Shown: positions 13,801 to 21,680, numbered from the stretch's first letter. The stretch is 64,000 bases of DNA from Saccharina japonica (GCA_008828725.1 MEHQ01004258.1:44883-108882), one strand, 5' to 3'. Numbers and translations are program-made. The notes: generated from the sequence alone by a model not told the origin.

Positions 13801-16800
13801 CCCTTCAAGGCGTTGCCTACGTAGACCCTTTGACCGTATATCACTATTATTATTGCGTTTGCCATCTGACAACTTGCAGCAGCATGACTGAGCGTCAACG
13901 TTGGTCACTCATAAACATTCATTCCCCGAAATACCAAAACTAAGTAAGGTAGACGTGCACCTGCATACAGACCATTTTTTGACGGTGGTCAGTTGAGGAG
14001 CTCTATAGCCTCACCCAAAAACAGATAGTTCACTGGAGGAAAACAAAAAAAAACCTCGTATGATACCTGGTGAACACTCCCATGGCCCAAGTATGCAAAT
14101 AAAAAATATTTGGAACACAAGAATTAATGAAAGTTCGACGAGTTTGAGCAAACCCCCTGAAGGGGTTAAGAACCGGTCCGCCGATTTTGAGGAAAATCTA
14201 CTTGGAATTAGTGTGGGATAAGTTTCGCAGTTCTGAAAGGGTTAAGAACCAAAGCCCGCCGATTTTGGGGACAAATTACTTAGAATTAGTGTGGAACACG
14301 TTTTTTAGTTATGAAGGGGTTAAGAACCGGTCCGCCGATTTTGAGTAAAATCTACTTGGAATTAGTGTGGGATAAGTTTCGCAGTTCTGAAAGGGTTAAG
14401 AACCAAAGCCCGCCGATTTTGGGGACAAATTACTTAGAATTAGTGTGGAACACGTTTTTTAGTTATGAAGGGGTTAAGAACCGGTCCGCCGATTTTGAGT
14501 AAAATCTACTTGGAATTAGTGTGGGATAAGTTTCGCAGTTCTGAAAGGGTTAAGAACCAAAGCCCGCCGATTTTGGGGAAAAATTACTTAGAATTAGTGT
14601 GGAATACGTTTTTGCAGTTCCATCGTTCAGAAACAAACAAAAAAATCACAGCCAAAAAATGCTCGTGCCTCTATCGTACAGTAGTAGCAACGCGTCCAAC
14701 ATGAAAACTTTTACCTTCAAGATGTTGGACCCTTTTTCGGCGTAGTAGAGTAACTTGAGCTCCGGCACGTACGTCATAAACGCCACGCCCGGACCGCTCA
14801 TGAGGCTGCGACAAAAACACACGAAGCGCGCAGAATAAGCCACCATGAATCCAAGCTTAGAGAGACACGCATACAAGAAGAGTCATATTCACGAGGATAC
14901 CATTCCCATTATTATCGTATTTATTTGCCATCAGACAATGTGCAGCATGGTGAGCTTCAACGTTGATCACTCATGACATTCCCGAAAGCAGAAACACACG
15001 GAAACAAAGGAAACCTGTGCGCAAAGTCGAACTTCCTTCTATGTCTAGTTCCCGCTACGAGCTTTATCCCCAATACTCCATTCGTTGTCCTTGCTCCCTC
15101 CTTCTTCTCAATATGCACTTGCTTTCTTTATTTCGGGGAGGGAGTGCTTCTGAGTGGTCAATTTTGAAGCTCATGCATGCTGCACATTGTCGGGTGGCTA
15201 ACGGCCCTCTAATACAATACATCAATACATACATGTATATGTATGTATGTACGTGGTGGTATTGTGGTTGTTGACATCACATTATAAGCTCATCGCTGTA
15301 ATCTAGCCCGCGATCACTAAGAAAGTTCTTATTACAAAATATTCCTTTTTATACTAAAAAACGCCTCCCCGCACGAAACGAAACTCGAGCTATTTTCCCT
15401 ATATAGGGGCGTCGCCTATTCCTTTTGTGAGTCGGATCCTCACTTGTGAGGCGAGCTCCATACTAATAGCAAGTCACCCAAAACTGAAATCCGAGAAACT
15501 ACGTAACCTTAACCCAACGACCAATCAATCCACCCATTTTATTATTCTTGCAAGATGAGCTTCAACGTTGATCACTCGCAAACACTCCGACGGAAGAAGA
15601 AGAAACACAAACCCATGGTATATACCAGGTAGAATAGGTGTGTAACGAATACTTTTACGGGGTGGGCTAATGTAGTAAATAGGACCTACGGTGCACACAA
15701 AAACCTATATATTCACCTATTTGTACTAACACTATTTGGTCCTATTAACTACGGTCCTCCGTAATAATATTGCAGCAAAAATGGGATACATACATACCTC
15801 AGTGGAGACGCATGCTACGATAATAGAGGTGCACCATGTTTTCACCATGTTTTTTTTTCTGAGCTCCTCACTCAAGGCGCGTCATGCCTCACCGAAAAAA
15901 TGGCTTTTGAGGGAAATAAAAGTGCTGCCGGATGAGAAATCTCATGACCAAAGTATACTCCGACGAATTTGGGTTAAGGAGCAAGCCCGATCGCTCAGAA
16001 ACCAATTCAGCGAAAAAGTGCTACCTCTACCGTAGCACGCGTCTGGAGCTGCTCCCCGTCCACTCGAAACGTTACGTACCCTGATCGTACACCCAGCGAT
16101 ACTCCCCAAGTGCGGGTCTATACACAGGGAGGGGTGGGTGGGTGAACACGGGTTTTGGCAAGGTGGGGAACCGAAACAAAACTAGTCTACTGCTGTGGTG
16201 TGACCACAGTAAGCCCCCTCTAGTTCTGCCATCATTGTTTATTATGTTCGACCCCCTCCCCCACCCCCCCCACCCCGCGCGCTTGGTGCTAGCAATGCCT
16301 GCCTGGTCGGTGAAAACCCGACATGGTCCGTCTTGGCATTGTGTGTAGGGATGCGAGCGTCTAAGGTCATACAACCACTGTACGGCCATGCATGAAAATG
16401 AAGTACCCCCCGCTTGGTGCTAGCAAAGTCTGCCTGGTAGGTGAAAACCCGACATGCTCCGTCCCGGCAGTGTGTGTAGGGATGCGAGGGTCTATGGTCA
16501 TACGACTACGGCCATGCAAGAAAATGAATTACCCCCCCGCGCTTGGTGCTAGCAAAGTCTGCCTGGTCGGTGAAAACCCGACATGCTCCGTCCCGGCATT
16601 GTAGGGATGCGAGGGTCTATGGTCATACGACTACGGCCATGCGTGAAAATGAACTACCCCCCCGCTTGGTGCTAGTAAAGTCTGAATGGTCAGTGAAAAC
16701 CCGACATGCTCCGTCCCGGCATTGTATATAGGGATGCGAGGGTTTGTGGTCATACGACTACGGCCATGCATGCAAATAAAGTACCCCCCCGGCCTGCTAG

Positions 16801-17050
16801 CAAAATTTTCCCGGTCGGTGAAAACCCGACATGCTCCGTCCCGGCATCGTATATAGGGATGCGAGCGTCTATGGTCATACGACTACGGCCATCCATGTAA
16901 ATGAAGTGCACCCCCTATGGTCATACAACTACGAGTTCAGCCATGCATGAATATAAAGTATACAACCCCCCCTTCCGCCCACACTCCTTCCCGATTTAGA
17001 CTGGTGAGTCGACTCACTCTTCTGGTTTGACCAAGCCTCCTCCATGTCTG

Positions 17051-17093
<43 letters not shown>

Positions 17094-18284
17094 TGCCGCC
17101 GCCTCCCCCGCAACCCGACGAGAACATCGCGGGAGTGGCCACAGGGTGGTATTCGATGCTGAAGTCGTCCGGTTGGAAAGCGGCGTTGTTGGTACCCTGG
17201 AAAGGCGTTTTCCGGACGATTGCCCCGGCCAACGAAGATGAGACGCCTGTATATATCATTGTAGACTATATATATATAGATATACATACGCGCGATCGAA
17301 GTACCCTACTCTGCTTCCAATATGAGTTTCGAAAATATCCTCTGTCTCACAGCTGTTGTTTTTAGTGTTTAAAAAATCAACAGGTGGTGGGACCTTCTCC
17401 TCCCCCTCTGCACAACGTGAGCACAAAAAAACACTTCTTTGTGGATACATTGGACAATGTATCACAGCCATTGGGCGTGCCGATTTGAGAGGTTAGTGTC
17501 GACACCTTGCGGGGTTTGCTACTGTATACGAATTATTCAGTGTTCCCGCGAGGATCGTTTTCGCGCCCACATCGAGCAGGTTTGGGGGGACGGGGGTCCC
17601 ATGTGAGGCGATGCAGCATCTCCCAAAACCATGTGCCAACCCTACATACAGCATCCTCTGTAGTATGATGTTTTCAATCTCTATATTCGTCCCCCTGCTC
17701 TTCTGTAAAAAGTAGTTGGATCAACAGTTCTGTACCTCAAGTCGTTAATCAATTACCGGTAACTGATTACATCCAACCTTACCCCTATCATCAAGATATG
17801 TACCGTTTGGTATGAATATCCACGGTAGTGTGTTTGCCGTAGGTCCTGTTCACCCCGTAATGTTGCGGTGATTCCAAACATCTTCGCGACGGACAGTTTG
17901 TAGTGTTTTAGGTTCCCAGGCTCATCCCACGGTAGGGGCGTAGCAGAATTTTCTGAGCTCCTCACATGGGGAGCTCAATATCTCACCCGAAACATGACTT
18001 CGGAAACATTTCGTTCGCGCAACCCGACCAAAATGTTCAATGCGGTGCTCCCAAAACAAACATACCAGTAAAATATTGTGAGCATCCGGTGGTTACTCAC
18101 TCACGTGCTGAGCTCAACCGGCCAGAAACTATGGAGCCAAAAAGTGGTACCCCTACCTACATTGGGATTGCTCCTCAAGTTTATTCGGCGATGTGCACGC
18201 ATCATACCTTGCCGCTGACCATGCCGAGCTCGATGCAGAACGACGTGAATTCTTCCCAGTCCACGTAATCGTTCCCGTTAATAT
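1677..18284 (-). CDS. EF-hand/WD40-repeat protein gene, WDR49/CFAP337-like (11 exons, partial)
   Basis: Exons in transcription order: 18284-18208, 17920-17854, 17246-17018, 14805-14715, 13399-13313, 9619-9542, 8243-8142, 7253-7116, 4726-4541, 3532-3468, 1817-1677. Every junction is in phase and the 419-residue join has no stop. It begins in an EF-hand loop, passes a polyglycine linker, then gives successive WD40 blade endings (SDHSVNLM, SDDHLYQWE, SLDRRVHVWQ, GFDWEIIAWD, RVWDLSGC). An N-terminal EF-hand followed by many WD repeats is the architecture of WDR49/CFAP337-type proteins, several of which are axonemal; that assignment is inference. WD40 blades form propeller scaffolds and the EF-hand suggests calcium sensing. 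The last exon ends in phase 2, so the 3' end lies left of the window. The start codon was not found. Nine donors are GT and two appear to be GC. Introns reach about 3.7 kb and are full of MITEs and SINEs. Confidence 0.8.
2077..2160. mobile_element. TACCACTCTG-ended foldback element, short form
   Basis: An 84-bp hairpin running from ACTCTGTCCCGAAATATAAG to the inverted TTCGGGACAGATTGGTA, in a WD40-gene intron. Confidence 0.6.
2520..2629. mobile_element. TTACGGAGGACC-family MITE
   Basis: About 110 bp. It keeps AATAAATAGGACCAAATATT, GGTTTTTGTGTGTACCGTA and the TGGTCCTCCGTA right end; the left end is degenerate. Confidence 0.6.
2640..3177. other. Intron, one unexplained open stretch
   Basis: The minus strand at 2800-2975 has an open frame reading NTLEQGVHHVVEFQATMASL. 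No splice sites or partner exons support it, so it is left uncalled. Confidence 0.4.
3178..3362 (+). mobile_element. Poly-C-tailed dispersed repeat
   Basis: Contains GGTGAAAACCCGACATGCTC, GGCATTGTAGGGATGCGAGG and CATACGACTACGGCCATGC, and runs directly into 24 C. Confidence 0.75.
3468..3532 (-). CDS. WD40 exon (MVCPTNYEDMKAV)
   Basis: The 65 bp start in phase 0 after CCCCCAAG and end in phase 2 at ACAAG|GTATAG. They encode MVCPTNYEDMKAVSTDCMSE and T. With the next exon the sequence reads STDCMSETRVWDLSG, a canonical blade end. Confidence 0.72.
3536..3830. repeat. G-rich minisatellite
   Basis: Degenerate GCGGGGAAATGGGCGGGG-like units with a 29-base G run at about 3721-3749. Confidence 0.7.
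4258..4528. mobile_element. GACGC-family MITE
   Basis: Ends GACGCATGCTACGGTAGAGG and CTACCGTAGCAAGCGTC. It contains the family's internal stretches (GCCATGTTTTTGCCTTCTGA and CAGCCAAAAAGTGCTAC). No target duplication is visible. It begins 12 bp beyond an exon end. Confidence 0.72.
4541..4726 (-). CDS. WD40 exon (GFDWEIIAWD), apparent GC donor
   Basis: The 186 bp in phase 0 encode LPTWKLRASFRDHTLGVQAL, SYLRGTLLSAGFDWEIIAWD and ADRLEKIGTMTGHKAPVTAV plus AQ. The best join to the next exon needs the donor CAG|GCATGC, because GHKAPVTAVAQ-MVCP continues the blade without a gap. A GT donor 19 bp earlier (CCC|GTAACC) would truncate the strand. A GACGC-family MITE begins only 12 bp beyond the donor. 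Confidence 0.75.
4751..4975 (-). mobile_element. Poly-C-tailed dispersed repeat with a 47-base G run
   Basis: In minus orientation. The 3' end TGAATATCGAGTAC abuts an uninterrupted run at 4763-4809, C on the minus strand, in the intron above the 4541-4726 WD40 exon. Confidence 0.75.
5075..5285 (-). mobile_element. Poly-C-tailed dispersed repeat, near full length
   Basis: Minus-strand copy whose 5' part (AGGATGCAGCTCACCCTCCA, GCGACTCGCCCAATACCTCA) is the longest seen. Its 3' end lies in a G/C-rich tract rather than a pure run. Confidence 0.7.
5978..6273. mobile_element. GACGC-family MITE, reverse orientation
   Basis: Ends GACGCATACTACAATAGAGG and CTACCGTAGCGTGCGTC. Internal sequence is in reverse order relative to most copies. 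Confidence 0.7.
6500..6787. mobile_element. GACGC-family MITE, copy with TSD GGAT
   Basis: Ends GACGCGTGCTACAGTAG and GTAGCACGCGTC, flanked by GGAT at 6496-6499 and 6788-6791. Confidence 0.78.
7116..7253 (-). CDS. WD40 exon (SLDRRVHVWQ)
   Basis: The 138 bp in phase 0 lie between TTCTTACCCTCAG and CAG|GTACGAGC. They encode LEDIAAGAKRIYLRPEHLNT, ITDMVSIAEKELVV and TCSLDRRVHVWQ, one WD40 blade. Both splice sites are strong. Confidence 0.85.
7660..7830 (-). mobile_element. SINE fragment, 3' body
   Basis: Shares the GGGGGAGGGGGGAGAAG, CCGGGTCTGAGTTACGCC and GCGAACATAGTAAATGGGAT blocks with the SINE at 22.5 kb. The tRNA head is missing. Confidence 0.55.
8142..8243 (-). CDS. WD40 exon with GC donor
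   Basis: The 102 bp in phase 0 encode AKVMHQLMHNKLLWEPCFQK then LISIASDDHLYQWE, a complete WD40 blade end. The acceptor is CCACACCCAG. The donor is GAG|GCAAGT, the consensus form of a GC-AG intron; no in-frame GT donor lies near it. Confidence 0.78.
9001..9146. repeat. Tandem duplication of a 73-bp unit
   Basis: TTAAATAGTGTTGCAACCCG to GACATTGCACGTAA occurs twice in a row, separated by a T run. Confidence 0.8.
9542..9619 (-). CDS. WD40 exon (VCSDHSVNLM)
   Basis: The 78 bp in phase 0 encode VCSDHSVNLMKEVKNRRGCT then HGYHCE. The donor is GAG|GTGAGACG. Joined to the previous exon it gives KYLAAVCSDHSVNLM, a typical WD40 blade. The acceptor (TTTCGAAAG) has only a moderate pyrimidine tract. Confidence 0.72.
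10255..10432. repeat. Minisatellite ACTAATAGTAAGTCATT
   Basis: About nine 18-20-bp units inside a GACGC-family MITE. Its seed sequence CTCTATACTAATAGTAAGTC is present once in other copies of that MITE. Confidence 0.82.
10548..10756. mobile_element. Tourist/Harbinger-like MITE, TSD TAA
   Basis: 209 bp foldback element, ends GGGCCCGTTTTAACGA and TCGTTAATTCGGGCCC. Long inner arms meet at the CAACACACGCACCAGCACCA stretch. It is flanked by TAA on both sides. GGGCCCG ends with a 3-bp TAA/TTA duplication fit the PIF/Harbinger superfamily. Confidence 0.8.
11047..11345. repeat. Tandem duplication of a unit of about 155 bp
   Basis: Two units hold CAGCGCTGACTCTTGG, a TATG microsatellite, GCGGTATAAGTGGACCACA and ACCTTATTAGTAGTAGTAG. 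Confidence 0.8.
11388..11472. mobile_element. TACCACTCTG-ended foldback element, short form
   Basis: An 85-bp hairpin from TACCACTCTGTCCCGAAAT to TTTCGGTACAGAGTGGTA. Confidence 0.65.
11522..11856. mobile_element. GACGC-family MITE, copy with TSD TATA
   Basis: Ends GATGCATGCTACGG and GTAGCACGCGTC, flanked by TATA at 11518-11521 and 11857-11860. It contains a short insertion of the poly-C-tailed repeat near 11745-11800. Confidence 0.74.
12085..12835. repeat. Minisatellite GCCGAGGGGGTCTGATGTA
   Basis: About 750 bp of degenerate units of 30-40 bp. A short stretch of the reverse orientation (CTACATCAGACACCCCCAGC) lies at 9330-9515. Confidence 0.78.
13313..13399 (-). CDS. WD40 exon (FEFLDPYFVEG)
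   Basis: The 87 bp in phase 0 encode FEFLDPYFVEGQHVTVHTVA then HIPGKYLAA, followed by a strong GCG|GTGAGTGA donor. I used the acceptor CCATCACCAG because it keeps phase 0 with the previous exon. An alternative acceptor 13 bp upstream (CACCACAG) would shift phase. Confidence 0.75.
13952..14696. mobile_element. GACGC-family MITE carrying a 154-bp tandem array
   Basis: The left end GACGTGCACCTGCATACAG and right end CAACGCGTC match the family, with the usual CAGCCAAAAAATGCT before the right end. The middle is replaced or invaded by tandem 154-bp units. Confidence 0.6.
14157..14625. repeat. Tandem array of 154-bp units, three copies
   Basis: Units start at 14157, 14311 and 14465. Each has two related halves around ACTTGGAATTAGTGTGGGAT and ACTTAGAATTAGTGTGGAAC, a motif found singly elsewhere. 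Confidence 0.85.
14715..14805 (-). CDS. WD40 exon (LMSGPGVAFM)
   Basis: The acceptor TGTTTTTGTCGCAG and donor AAG|GTAAAAG are both good. The 91 bp encode LMSGPGVAFMTYVPELKLLY then YAEKGSNILK, a WD40 strand pattern. The first base completes an Asp codon with the preceding exon. Confidence 0.78.
15655..15764. mobile_element. TTACGGAGGACC-family MITE, reverse orientation
   Basis: Starts TTACGGGGTGGGCTAATGTA and ends TACGGTCCTCCGTAA, with the internal AATAGGACCTACGGT. Confidence 0.65.
15807..16043. mobile_element. GACGC-family MITE, copy with TSD TGGA
   Basis: Ends GACGCATGCTACGATAATAG and CTACCGTAGCACGCGTC, flanked by TGGA at 15803-15806 and 16044-16047. Confidence 0.78.
16268..16965 (+). repeat. 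Tandem array of the poly-C-tailed repeat, about 6 units
   Basis: Units of about 120 bp, each starting GCTTGGTGCTAGCAA and ending GGCCATGC...AATGAA-TAC followed by 5-8 C. Head-to-tail units are separated by the C tracts. Confidence 0.82.
17018..17246 (-). CDS. Exon with polyglycine linker
   Basis: The acceptor is ATATACAG before 17246 and the donor is AAGA|GTGAGTCG. The 229 bp fit as two bases, 75 codons and two bases. The product reads VSSSLAGAIVRKTPF and later DDFSIEYHPVATPAMFSSGC, then about 20 glycines interrupted by one serine, then RHGGGLVKPE. The glycine run is encoded by a GCC/GGC microsatellite at about 17054-17110 and is likely length-polymorphic. Confidence 0.7.
17854..17920 (-). 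CDS. Exon after EF-hand, NLKHYKL segment
   Basis: The 67 bp start in phase 0, matching the end of the EF-hand exon, and end in phase 1 at CGGG|GTGAAC. They encode PGNLKHYKLSVAKMFGITAT plus LR. The acceptor (GATGAG before 17920) lies about 8 bp from the end of a transposon fragment, so its pyrimidine tract is partly transposon-derived. The call rests on phase agreement with both neighbours rather than on a recognised domain. Confidence 0.55.
17928..18165. mobile_element. GGTAGGGG-ended MITE relative
   Basis: Starts CACGGTAGGGGCGTAGCAG and ends AAAAAGTGGTACCCCTACC. Its interior (GAGCTCCTCACATGGGGAGC, CCCGAAACATGACTTCGG) matches the partial copy at 1-296. Further fragments start near 22840 and 25305. 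Confidence 0.55.
18208..18284 (-). CDS. Exon encoding EF-hand loop
   Basis: The acceptor is GGGCAG before 18284 and the donor is AAG|GTATGA. The 77 bp start with two bases completing an Asp codon, then encode INGNDYVDWEEFTSFCIELG and MVSGK. With the Asp supplied across the junction, the loop runs D-I-N-G-N-D-Y-V-D-W-E-E-F, with acidic or amide residues at positions 1, 3 and 5 and Glu at 12. Position 6 is Asp where Gly is usual. Confidence 0.8.
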
Positions 18285-18360
18285 CTGCCCCATCATACAT
18301 CATGCATACACCCAGGCAGGAGGAGCGCATATTGCTTATTTTACAGCAGTAAGTACTGGT

Positions 18361-18869
18361 GACGTCTGGTACGATAGAGGTATAGGTATACCGTTTTTTG
18401 GCTGAAACGTCTTCTGAATGATCGGGGCTACTCAACCCATTCAGAACTGAAAGAAAAAAAAAACGTCCCACACAAATTCCAAGTCTAGCTTTTCCCCCAA
18501 GTTCTTGGGGGCCATTTCGGTTAAGGGCCCGAATTAACGAGTATAAAATAAATTCAATTTGGAAAAAATAAAATTCAAATTCGCTTTTCATTGGTCAACA
18601 CACGCGCCACCACCCAAGATTATGCCCCAAGATCCTAATCTTTGGTGCTGGTGCGTGTGTTGACCAATGAAAAGCGGATTTGAATTTTATTTTTCCAAAT
18701 TGAGTTTATTTTATACTCGTTAATATGGGCCCTAAGTAGTATAGAATGGAAAATACTGCAACAAAATAATGAAATTCCGATGATTTTGGGGTTAAGGAAC
18801 GCTCCCCGTCATTCAGAAAATAGTTGAGCCAAAAAATGCTACAGTAGTCCCTCTATCGTAGCACGTGTC
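18361..18869. mobile_element. GACGC-family MITE with nested Tourist-like MITE
   Basis: Ends GACGTCTGGTACGATAGAGG and CTATCGTAGCACGTGTC. It holds a complete Tourist-like element at 18535-18732. Flanks TGGT and TTGT are a near match. Confidence 0.65.
18535..18732. mobile_element. Tourist/Harbinger-like MITE, TSD TAA
   Basis: 198 bp, ends GGGCCCGAATTAACGAGTAT and CTCGTTAATATGGGCCC, flanked by TAA on both sides. It is nested in a GACGC-family element. Confidence 0.8.
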
Positions 18870-18921
18870 TTGTACGCCACCCAAAAAAACGCCGAGTACC
18901 GGTAAACCCTACTGAACGTAC

Positions 18922-18952
18922 CCTTGAAATTGGACAGATCATCGATCCCCGC
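18922..18952 (-). CDS. Candidate 31-bp microexon before EF-hand
   Basis: The segment lies between ATCATCAG and AAGG|GTACGT and encodes AGIDDLSNFK plus one base. That base would complete the first Asp of the EF-hand loop in the next exon. Phase and splice sites fit, but a segment this short can fit by chance. Confidence 0.3.
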
Positions 18953-19189
18953 CTGATGATCTAGATAGTGCAGGACACAGGACATAAAGACTCCTGATCT
19001 GCGTGATCTAACTTATGTTGCCGGGTGAGGGCCTTATAATCTGCATGATCTAATAAGAACACATGTTTCCTGGGTTGGATCTGTACTATACAGATCCTCC
19101 ACAACAACTCATGACGGCAGGTTAAGGGTCTGGACGATCAGACGTCTGGAGGGTACGTTTGTGTCGTTAACTGTCACAGCAACATCGGA

Positions 19190-19690
19190 CAAATAGATCT
19201 CGATCGAGATCGTGATATCGATCTAACGTAGATGATGATCTAGACCGTGACCCGATCTAGCTTAGATCATGATCTAGATCGTGATCCGATCTGCCGTGGA
19301 TCATGATCTGGATCGTGATCCAATCTACCATAGATCATGAGCTAGATCGTGATCCGATCTACCGTAGATCATGTAGATCGTGATCTGATCTACCTTAGAT
19401 TATGGTCTAGATCGTGATCCGATCTTCCGTAGATCATGATCCAAGCTAACGTAGATCATGATCTAGATCGTGATCCGATCTACCGTAGATCATGGTCTAG
19501 ATCGTGATCCAATCTACCGTAGATCATTATCTAGATCGTGACCCGATCTACCTTAAATCATTATCTAGATCGTGGTCCGATCTATCTTAGATCATGATCT
19601 AGATCGTGATCGGGTCTACCGTAGATCATGATCTAGATCCGTGATCCGATTTACCTCAGATCATGATCTAGATCAATATCTAGATCGGTA
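19190..19690. repeat. GATC-rich satellite
   Basis: About 500 bp of degenerate GATCATGATCTAGATCGTGA units, themselves partly palindromic. Related tracts occur at 30770-30965 and more loosely at 28040-28230 and 53290-53455. Confidence 0.82.
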
Positions 19691-20394
19691 TCCAGCTCAT
19701 CATCTATCTAAATCCTAGCCTGTCGCTATGGTATGTGGTTCCCCGACAGCGTGTGCTTCAGCACGATCAAAACCCAGCACCCACTAGTAAGATAGTTGCC
19801 ACGGTAGGCGGGGGGGTGTGCTATGGGTCAAAGTTCGCACGCGGGACAGATCACGACATATATCACCTAAATCATCTAGAGCATCAACTGCCGCTGTGAG
19901 AGTTCGTACAGGATCTACATATGTGGTACATGTTTAAACCAGAAAGCATGTGATAGACTACACAGATGGTACGGCCGGGATACTAGGGAGATTGACAGGC
20001 TCCCGGCGAGACCGCGGAGTTTGCACAATATCCCGACGTTCTGTGCTTCGGCGTAGTCGTGTGCTCCGGCACCTAAGCGTTATGTCACGTCACATCCGAC
20101 AGATGTGATACGATCTAGGTCATACGAACCCTAAGCTTCCGTTAAGCGATGTTGCACAGGGTCTATATCTAGCACATATCCGACCCAGGAAACCTGTGCT
20201 AGACCATGAACATGTGTGTACGGCTTTCGCCCGGAAACATGAGCTAAATATTACACAGATCAAAGAGATGTATCTGCCCTGGGCAATCTTCGTGTCCCGT
20301 TATCGTTTATGCTATCTCATCGTTTATGTGTTGTGGTTGTTTGCCATCCGGGACTGTGAAGCGTGAGCTTCAACGTCAAATAGTCGAAACAAAA

Positions 20395-20703
20395 TTAATC
20401 CCAGTTAGTGTTTTTCCTCCTTATTTTCTCCCTCCCTCCTATTGACAGTCGTAGCTCAGATCCGGGGTCACATAGCAGGCTCTTCTCCCCACTACTGCAC
20501 ATGATATAGCATTGCTTATCGCGAGAAGGGTTAATAACTGTTTTCCCTCGACGACTCGCGTCGACGTGTGCCAATCCACGCCATAACAAGCGCTCTCGAC
20601 AACAGCTGGTGCCACTTGACAATAAAAGCCTCGATACCGAAATTTGAACCCCTGACTCCAGCGCTGGTGGTACTCGAGGCTAACCACTAGACACCCCAAG
20701 TGT
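20395..20703 (-). mobile_element. tRNA-derived SINE, diverged
   Basis: Minus strand begins CTTGGGGTGTCTAGTGGTTA, has a box-B-like GGGGTTCAAATTT, and shares the CCGGATCTGAGCTACGACT 3' body with the copy at 22.5 kb. Confidence 0.65.
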
Positions 20704-21054
20704 ATACTTATCCGTCGGATCGTCATATGTATATCGGGTAGTTTGAGAGTTGAATTTGGTTGAGGAACTCCGCTCGTGAGGAAGGTTTGGTGGTCAAAAG
20801 TGTCCCCCGTTCCATGGCAAGGCTCAATCGTAGGCGCCTGCTAAAGGGTAGGTTTTGCCTTATAGGGATTGCGCCTTACTATCTTACTATGGGGGCTCTA
20901 TACTATTAGTAAGTTACCCAAAAACTGATTATAAGACAAACAAGAAAACCTTGACCCATGACAGATGACGTTAGTTAATGATATCATAATAGTGAAACAT
21001 ACATTATATTCCCCGTGACAATGGCTACTATCAATAGGTCCTCCCACATAAATC

Positions 21055-21300
21055 GTCAGCAGTAATAGTCTTTAATAGTCAGTAATCGCCAGTAATAGTC
21101 AGTAAAAGTCTGTGATACCAGTATTGAGTAATAGTCTGTACTACAGTAGTTAGTAATAGTCAGTGATAGTCGGTGATAGTCAGTAGTAGTCAGTAACAGT
21201 CAGCAGTAGTCGGTCATAGTCAGCAATAGCCAGTCAGTAATAGTCAGTAGCAGTCAGTTATAGTCAGTAATAGTCAGTATATTAGTCAGTCATATTATGT
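21055..21300. repeat. AGTAATAGTC minisatellite
   Basis: About 245 bp of 10-mer-like units. It is the reverse complement of the array at 22922-23300. Confidence 0.8.
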
Positions 21301-21355
21301 TTGGCAAACAAATGCTGCCCCTACCATGGCATGCCTCCGTAGCATAGTAGCTTAC

Positions 21356-21438
21356 CTCAGCTCCTCGTAGATGCCCGTAACGGTCCACGGGTCCCTCGCA
21401 CTGGGTCTCGACAGCATGAACAGCAGAACCACATTGTT
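21356..21438 (-). CDS. Candidate exon (NNVVLLFMLSRP), unassigned
   Basis: The 83 bp lie between TATATTTCTCAG and CTGAG|GTAAGC, both strong sites. They encode NNVVLLFMLSRPSARDPWTV then TGIYEEL and end in phase 2. The coding frame looks real but the domain is not recognised. It may be an upstream exon of the EF-hand/WD40 gene or belong to a separate gene. Confidence 0.5.
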
Positions 21439-21499
21439 CTGAGAAATATAATTGCGGCCGTGGTGGAGGTGGTGTGTAAGACGCGAAAAGGAGAGGGGT

Positions 21500-21615
21500 G
21501 AGGCGGCATTGACATGCATTGTCATAGGAGTCGTATGACTATAGACCCTTGCATCTCTATAATGCCACGACGGAGTACGTCGGGTTTTCACAGACCAGGC
21601 AGACATTGAGGGGCC
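21500..21615 (-). mobile_element. Poly-C-tailed dispersed repeat, partial
   Basis: Minus-strand copy of the central part (GTCTGCCTGGTCTGTGAAAA, GGTCTATAGTCATACGACT). No C run is retained. Confidence 0.6.
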
Positions 21616-21680
21616 GGGGGGGTACTCATGTCGATTATCTGTCCGAGGTGAAATTTACTTTGATTCGCCGAGACACTCAC

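Larger units (their letters stand above)
13580..15590 (+). repeat. TTTGCCATC...GATCACTC dispersed repeat (cluster)
   Basis: Copies of a motif of about 65 bp (TTTGCCATCTGACAA, TGCAGCATGATGAGC, TTCAACGTTGATCACTC) occur at about 13585, 13855, 14920 and 15545. Others lie at about 920, 20340 and 27680. Most follow an ATT or TTC triplet tract. Confidence 0.65.

Noticed and set aside
16268-16965. Repeating protein frames (GENPTCSVPA, MRGSMVIRLRPC)
   Set aside because: These are translations of the poly-C-tailed repeat and appear in several frames and places. There is no evidence that they are coding.
16268-16965. Possible CRISPR-like array
   Set aside because: Units are about 120 bp without unique spacers; the separators are C tracts. 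The context is eukaryotic.
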